5,677 nt of DNA from Candidatus Microgenomates bacterium (GTDB taxonomy: Bacteria > Patescibacteria > Microgenomatia > JADHYG01). A model generated the notes under the pieces. The model was not told the origin of the DNA. It saw only the letters and a list, made by a program, of their open reading frames with translations, and ran no database searches. The stretch is taken from the NCBI GenBank assembly GCA_016782545.1, contig JADHYG010000063.1, forward strand, positions 1 to 5,677. The letters are read 5' to 3'. The position numbers were made by a program, and so were the translations under genes. This document shows positions 1-3,126 of the stretch, one piece after another. The stretch's first letter is position 1; each line of letters begins with the position of its first letter.

Positions 1-540
1 GCGGCTGAAGTGGCTTTAGAAAGAGCGAAAAGATTAGTTGAGTTAGGAAAAGACGTTTTTATTTTTCTTGATTCTATTACTCGTTTGGCTCGAGCTTATA
101 ATCTTTGTGCGACGCCTTCAGGCCGGACTTTGAGCGGTGGTTTTGATCCAGCCGCTCTTTATCCGCCGAAGAAATTTTTAGGCGCCGCCAGAAATTGTGA
201 AAAAGGCGGCAGTTTGACGATTATTGGTGCCACCTTGGTTGATACTGGTTCAAGGATGGATGATTTAATTTATGAAGAGTTTAAAGGTACGGGCAACATG
301 GAGCTTCATTTAGTTCGTCGTTTGCAGGAAAAAAGAGTTTTTCCAGCCATTGACATTGAGAAATCAGGCACGCGTAGGGAAGATCTTCTTTTAGGTACTG
401 AAGTTTTAAAAAAAGTAGTCACTCTTCGTCGTATGCTCCACCTTTTAGGCGGCACTGAAGAGCGAACTCAAGCAGTGATTGATCGTCTGGCAAAAACAAA
501 AGACAACAAAGAGTTTTTAAAGAGCTTGAATCAAGGGTAA
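1..540 (+). CDS. rho: Transcription termination factor Rho, C-terminal part (5' end outside window)
   Basis: This is the C-terminal 179 residues of Rho, the hexameric RNA-dependent ATPase that ends transcription. The frame is open from base 1 (it reads [10 protein letters not shown]), so the gene continues off the left edge and the GTG at base 10 is not a true start. Visible landmarks are the Walker B segment [17 protein letters not shown], the Q-loop region with [36 protein letters not shown], the R-loop region [19 protein letters not shown], and the arginines of EKRVFPAID and SGTRRED. By alignment from memory these last two match E. coli Arg353 and the arginine finger Arg366. The fragment corresponds to roughly the last 40% of a normal Rho and ends at a normal C-terminus with TAA. 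The N-terminal RNA-binding domain and Walker A lie outside the window. The next gene starts 7 bases after the stop, which suggests co-transcription. Identification is near certain. Confidence 0.97.
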   Translation, partial: AAEVALERAKRLVELGKDVFIFLDSITRLARAYNLCATPSGRTLSGGFDPAALYPPKKFLGAARNCEKGGSLTIIGATLVDTGSRMDDLIYEEFKGTGNMELHLVRRLQEKRVFPAIDIEKSGTRREDLLLGTEVLKKVVTLRRMLHLLGGTEERTQAVIDRLAKTKDNKEFLKSLNQG

Positions 541-547
541 AAGTTCT

Positions 548-1630
548 ATGCAAACTGAAAATTGGAGACGAGAAGTTTTTGATTGGGGTGAGGCCTTTTT
601 ACTATATCTGCGGAAAAAACTAAAAACAGTTGTTTTTCATTTTGAGACTGCCAAAGGAGAGGTAGTCTCTTTTTTAATGGTCAAAAGAGGTCGTTATTCG
701 CGGCCTTTTCTAAACCTTTCTCTCTTTTTACTAATCGGAGTAGGTATTTTGGCAGGGCCAATTATTGCGGAAACTTATCCCACTATAGCTAAGGAAGAAT
801 TGGGTCAATTTGCCTCACCGTCAACTCTTTTAACTTCTTTAACGCCTCAGGAATTTGAAACTAAGACAGTTATTTCCCAGAAGCCTCGCGATAAAGTGAT
901 GATTTATAAAGTTCAGACAGGTGATACCTTATCTTTAATTGCTCAAAAATTTGGTATTTCTGTGGATACGATTCGTTGGGCCAATAACAATCTTTCTGAG
1001 AAGGCCAAACTGAAGATTGATCAAGAACTTAAGATTCCACCGGTAACAGGGATTGTGGTCAAAGTCAGTCGGGGAGAGACAATTTATTCTCTTGCTAAAA
1101 AATATCAGACCGATGCCCAAAATATTGTCAACTTTCCTTTTAATGATTTTGATGATTTAGATACTTTTGCTTTAAACATTGGTCAGATTTTAATTGTTCC
1201 TGACGGCGTGCCGCCCAAAGAAAAGCCGATTATTATTCAAACACCGTTGGCACCGCTTTTGGCTGGCGGTACTGGTCAGTTTGCTTGGCCAACAGGCGGC
1301 CGAGTCACTCAAAGACCGGTTTGGTATCATATGGCGGTGGATATTGCTAACAAAGAAGCGCCCGGCATTGCCGCCGCTGAGAGCGGCGTGGTTTCTTATG
1401 TAGCCCAGCAAACGTATGCTTATGGTTATCATGTCATCATTGATCATGGCAATGGCCTCCAGACTCTTTACGCCCATCTTTCCCAGATTTATGTTGCTTC
1501 GGGCGAGAGTGTTGGTAGAGGACAGATAGTTGGTAAAATGGGATCGACTGGTCGTTCAACTGGAACCCATCTTCATTTTGAAGTCAGAAAGAATGGTGTG
1601 GCCGTTAACCCTCTGCCATATTTGAAGTAA
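548..1630 (+). CDS. Membrane-anchored LysM-LysM-M23 peptidase family protein
   Basis: This 360-residue protein is a likely cell-wall hydrolase or envelope-remodelling factor. About 50 basic N-terminal residues precede one hydrophobic segment (about 53-74, LSLFLLIGVGILAGPIIA), giving a type II anchor with the rest outside. Two LysM peptidoglycan-binding domains follow (about 118-165, beginning YKVQTGDTLSLIAQKFGIS, and about 170-218, with VSRGETIYSLAKKY). The C-terminal lasso/M23 domain (about 244-357) has the zinc-site motifs: His261 and Asp265 in HMAVD, His310 in LYAH, and the HLH at 341-343. All expected metal and catalytic residues are present, so it is probably active rather than a degenerate M23 protein. 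The ATG at 548 is the first start after the Rho stop. A weak AAGGG (533-537), overlapping the end of rho, lies 10 bases upstream. The order TM-LysM-LysM-M23 resembles NlpD/EnvC-like or DipM-like hydrolases, but orthology cannot be set from sequence alone. Confidence 0.94.
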   Translation: MQTENWRREVFDWGEAFLLYLRKKLKTVVFHFETAKGEVVSFLMVKRGRYSRPFLNLSLFLLIGVGILAGPIIAETYPTIAKEELGQFASPSTLLTSLTPQEFETKTVISQKPRDKVMIYKVQTGDTLSLIAQKFGISVDTIRWANNNLSEKAKLKIDQELKIPPVTGIVVKVSRGETIYSLAKKYQTDAQNIVNFPFNDFDDLDTFALNIGQILIVPDGVPPKEKPIIIQTPLAPLLAGGTGQFAWPTGGRVTQRPVWYHMAVDIANKEAPGIAAAESGVVSYVAQQTYAYGYHVIIDHGNGLQTLYAHLSQIYVASGESVGRGQIVGKMGSTGRSTGTHLHFEVRKNGVAVNPLPYLK

Positions 1631-1720
1631 GTTACTATATCAGCAAATTAACGCAATTACTGCATTTTATTTACTGCCTTTTTTAGCTACTGCTTTATTT
1701 TTTAAAGTTACAATTTTATT

Positions 1721-1751
1721 TTAATCATTGCTTTTTTAATCATTGTTTTTT
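1721..1751. repeat. Two direct copies of a T-rich 15-mer
   Basis: TTAATCATTGCTTTT (1721-1735) and TTAATCATTGTTTTT (1737-1751) are direct copies at a 16-base period with one difference. Just before them, TACTGC or TTACTGC recurs three times in T-rich sequence (about 1657-1693). The 211-base spacer 1631-1841 otherwise contains only the promoter-like sites and the dyad listed separately. No small gene is visible in it. Confidence 0.6.
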
Positions 1752-1756
1752 AAATA
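1728..1756 (+). promoter_or_regulatory. Possible promoter of the PaaX-like gene
   Basis: TTGCTT (1728-1733) and TAAATA (1751-1756) are separated by 17 bases and resemble a sigma70-type -35/-10 pair. A transcript would start near 1763, placing the whole dyad at 1767-1820 in the leader, upstream of the ATG at 1842. In such AT-rich DNA a match like this can arise by chance, so this is only a candidate. Confidence 0.3.
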
Positions 1757-1766
1757 GAAATCTCTT

Positions 1767-1820
1767 TAGTTAGCCTCATTCCTAATGTCCCGATCGGGCC
1801 TTGCAACGTGAGGCTGATTA
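1767..1820. repeat. Dyad element with CCCGATCGGG core upstream of PaaX-like gene
   Basis: Outer arms AGCCTCA (1772-1778) and TGAGGCT (1809-1815) pair perfectly. With G-U pairs the stem extends outward to 1767 and 1820, about 12 pairs. Inside lies the perfect palindrome CCCGATCGGG (1789-1798), preceded by GT. The same core recurs at 2628-2641 after the gene. It could be an operator for the regulator encoded next door, a leader hairpin, or a copy of a genome-wide palindromic repeat. No T-tract follows, so it is not a typical intrinsic terminator. Confidence 0.6.
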
Positions 1821-1841
1821 TGATAAAAGATTAATAGAGAG

Positions 1842-2606
1842 ATGAAAAAATTAAAACCCGGTCAAAAAATTCTCTTGGCTTTAGCTTTTTTAGGCGATCT
1901 TTTCGAGGATTTAGCTGATGCTGGTGGTCTGATGAGTTTTTCCTACCAACAAATCTATGGTTTTGTTCCTCAAAAATATAAAAAACATAATTTTCAGGCG
2001 ACTGTTTCTCGATCATTAAAAGTTGGCAATATTGAAAAAACAATCAAAAAAGATCAAGTATGTTTGAGGCTTAGTTCTTTGGGAAGAGAAAAAATTTTTA
2101 ACGATATTCCTCTTTTGACTTTAAGAAAAAAACCCTGGGGAGGGAAGTGGTTGATGGTGATTTTTGATATTCCAGAAAAAAATTCTTCGGCAAGAAAAGC
2201 CTTAAGAGAAAAATTAAAAGAATTAGGCTTTGGTATGCTTCAGCGATCAGTCTGGATTTCACCTCATGATTTTTCTTCTTTATTTCAAGAATTTTTAGAA
2301 AATATTGGCTTTGCTAATGAAGCTTTAGTGATTGGCCCGACTCAAATTGGTATCGCAGACGAAAAAGCCTTAGTTGAAAAGGTGTTTAGGCTTAAAGAAA
2401 TTAATAGCTTTTATCAAAAATTAATCGAGAAATGGAAAAATGAAAAGAATAAAAAAAATAAAAATTTTATCCGAGAAATCAAAAGCCAATATCTTGAGAT
2501 TTTAACAACAGACCCCTTTTTACCAGATGAGTTATTACCGAAAGATTGGTGGGGGGAAAAAGCAGAGAAATTAATAAAAACACTAGTAAAAGTGAAAAAT
2601 AAATAG
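1842..2606 (+). CDS. PaaX-like protein (winged helix plus Cas2-like central domain)
   Basis: This 254-residue protein is related to PaaX, the repressor of phenylacetate catabolism in E. coli. Residues about 1-85 look like a winged helix-turn-helix DNA-binding domain (MSFSYQQIYGF and ATVSRSLKVGNIEKT). Residues about 99-175 match the PaaX middle domain, a ferredoxin-like fold related to Cas2 (GKWLMVIFDIPEKNSSARKA, then ELGFGMLQRSVWISPHD). The C-terminal part ends in the characteristic TDPFLPDELLPKDWWG (about 223-238). The stretch around 198-211 is a lysine/asparagine-rich linker. ATG 1842 is preceded by AGAGAG, a weak ribosome-binding site. There are no phenylacetate genes nearby, so the classical role is unlikely here. 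PaaX-type proteins without paa genes are, as I recall, common in CPR genomes and their function is unknown. Its own flanking palindromes are possible binding sites (inference). Family assignment is fairly firm, function is not. Confidence 0.82.
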   Translation: MKKLKPGQKILLALAFLGDLFEDLADAGGLMSFSYQQIYGFVPQKYKKHNFQATVSRSLKVGNIEKTIKKDQVCLRLSSLGREKIFNDIPLLTLRKKPWGGKWLMVIFDIPEKNSSARKALREKLKELGFGMLQRSVWISPHDFSSLFQEFLENIGFANEALVIGPTQIGIADEKALVEKVFRLKEINSFYQKLIEKWKNEKNKKNKNFIREIKSQYLEILTTDPFLPDELLPKDWWGEKAEKLIKTLVKVKNK

Positions 2607-2616
2607 TGGTTAGATA

Positions 2617-2652
2617 TCACGTTTGGAGTCCCGATCGGGACATCAGGCGTGA
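2617..2652. repeat. Dyad element centred on GTCCCGATCGGGAC, after PaaX-like gene
   Basis: GTCCCGATCGGGAC (2628-2641) is a perfect 14-base palindrome. Outer arms TCACG (2617-2621) and CGTGA (2648-2652) also pair, with a TG/CA pair between, so the element is a nested hairpin starting 10 bases after the stop at 2606. It shares its core with the element at 1789-1798. It could cap the 3' end of the mRNA or act as a terminator stem, but no T-run follows. Confidence 0.65.
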
Positions 2653-2672
2653 GTGTGGGACTGAAGAGGGGC

Positions 2673-2768
2673 GAGTTGTTTGTGAAGTGAGTTGTTTGTG
2701 AAGTGAAGTGAATGGAATGGAATGGAATGGAGTGAATGGGGTGAGTTGTTTATGGGACGAGTTGTTTC
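2673..2768. repeat. Purine-rich 16-mer and AATGG pentamer repeats
   Basis: GAGTTGTTTGTGAAGT occurs twice in perfect tandem (2673-2688 and 2689-2704). AATGG is then repeated four times (2711-2730). Two more units start with GAGTTGTTT at 2743 and 2759, again 16 bases apart. The repeat therefore appears as two pairs flanking a pentamer tract. The stretch 2653-2775 codes for nothing convincing and lies just upstream of the tRNA promoter candidate. Confidence 0.85.
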
Positions 2769-2775
2769 TAGATTG

Positions 2776-2804
2776 TTGTTAGATTGAGACAAATGTGATA
2801 TCTT
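2776..2804 (+). promoter_or_regulatory. Candidate promoter for the two tRNA-Ala genes
   Basis: TTGTTA (2776-2781) and TATCTT (2799-2804) are 17 bases apart. Transcription would start around 2811, immediately before the mature tRNA 5' end at 2813. No comparable promoter is visible before the second tRNA, so the two may be transcribed together from here. Confidence 0.45.
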
Positions 2805-2812
2805 ATTAACAT

Positions 2813-2883
2813 GGGCCTGTAGGTAAGTGGTATACCGCGCCCGTCGCACGGGTGAGTTCCGAGTTCGATTCTCGGTAGGTCCA
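2813..2883 (+). tRNA. tRNA-Ala (anticodon CGC)
   Basis: A full cloverleaf can be drawn over 71 bases. Acceptor GGGCCTG pairs with TAGGTCC and includes G3:U70, the main alanine identity pair. D-stem GGTA/TACC is perfect. Anticodon stem CGCCC/GGGTG encloses the loop GTCGCAC, giving anticodon CGC for codon GCG. T-stem CCGAG/CTCGG encloses TTCGATT. The discriminator is A, and the next bases are CTC, so CCA is not encoded and must be added by a nucleotidyltransferase. The discriminator base is also the first base of the hairpin module that follows. Confidence 0.95.
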
Positions 2884-2925
2884 CTCTTCGTCCCGCCATG
2901 CGGGGCTTAGGGTAAACTATTTTTT
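2883..2925 (+). terminator. Nested hairpin plus T-run after tRNA-Ala(CGC)
   Basis: ACTCT (2883-2887) pairs with AGGGT (2909-2913) through one T-G wobble. TCCCGC (2891-2896) pairs with GCGGGG (2900-2905) around the loop CAT, also with one wobble. Six Ts follow at 2920-2925. This could end or attenuate the tRNA transcript, or act as a 3' processing structure. The hairpin is also a copy of the repeat at 3030-3060, so it may simply be a dispersed repeat placed at tRNA ends. Confidence 0.55.
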
Positions 2926-2934
2926 AGGGGCTTG

Positions 2935-2959
2935 CCCTGAGGAACGAAGTAACGAAGGG
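2935..2959. repeat. Inverted copy of the CCCTTCG...CTCAGGG repeat family
   Basis: CCCTGAG (2935-2941) and CGAAGGG (2953-2959) are the exact reverse complements of the CTCAGGG and CCCTTCG ends of the element after the next tRNA (3030-3060). The loop differs (GAACGAAGTAA). The last three bases, GGG, are also the first three bases of the second tRNA. Repeats bounded by CCCTTCG and CTCAGGG are, from memory, common and dispersed in many bacterial and CPR genomes. Confidence 0.65.
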
Positions 2960-3030
2960 CCTGTGGCACAACTGGCTAGCGCGCTTCCATGGCATGGAAG
3001 AGGTTGTGGGTTCGAATCCCATCAGGTCCA
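2957..3030 (+). tRNA. tRNA-Ala (anticodon GGC)
   Basis: A cloverleaf of 74 bases fits. Acceptor GGGCCTG pairs with CAGGTCC and has the alanine-specific G3:U70 pair. The D-stem GCAC/GCGC has one A-C mismatch (12-23). Anticodon stem CTTCC/GGAAG encloses the loop ATGGCAT, giving anticodon GGC for codons GCC and GCU. T-stem GTGGG/CCCAT encloses TTCGAAT. The discriminator is A, followed by CCC, so CCA is not encoded. Its 5' end overlaps the inverted repeat at 2935-2959, and its 3' base begins the hairpin at 3030-3060. Confidence 0.95.
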
Positions 3031-3060
3031 CCCTTCGCCCCGCTACGCGGGGCTCAGGGT
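3030..3060. repeat. Perfect nested hairpin after tRNA-Ala(GGC)
   Basis: ACCCT (3030-3034) pairs perfectly with AGGGT (3056-3060), and CCCCGC (3038-3043) with GCGGGG (3047-3052) around the loop TAC. It is the second copy of the module found after the first tRNA. Counting from the shared AGGTCCAC at the tRNA 3' end, 36 of 43 bases match. It lies between two converging transcripts (tRNAs and the minus-strand gene) and could block read-through in both directions, although no T-run is adjacent. The rest of the spacer (3063-3126) shows only a partial echo, CCACTCT then GCGGGG, and no gene. Confidence 0.7.
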
Positions 3061-3126
3061 AAACCACTCTGCTAAGCGGGGTGAATGCTAAGATTCGGTG
3101 GGCCTAAATCTCGATTGCAGAAATGT

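Noticed and set aside
10..12. GTG at base 10 as the start of a short protein
   Set aside because: The Rho frame is open and similar to Rho upstream of it to base 1, so the gene is simply cut by the window edge.
1190..1477. Minus-strand open frame opposite the M23 domain
   Set aside because: It lies wholly within a clearly conserved coding sequence on the other strand and shows no protein family features.
1842..2606. Reading the PaaX-like protein as Cas2 of a CRISPR system
   Set aside because: It is about 254 residues with an N-terminal winged helix and the PaaX C-terminal DPFLP...DWWG motif. Cas2 is about 90-100 residues, and there is no CRISPR array or cas1 in the window.
2673..2768. CRISPR-like repeat array
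   Set aside because: Units are 16 and 5 bases, adjacent or irregularly spaced, with no constant spacers.
2643..2849. Small minus-strand open frame of 68 codons
   Set aside because: It translates the repeat tract and runs into the tRNA gene. The peptide is low-complexity (H, S, N, L) and has no recognisable features.
3098..3126. Possible third tRNA beginning GGGCCT after the second tRNA
   Set aside because: No T-arm, anticodon stem or acceptor partner follows before the end of the converging gene.
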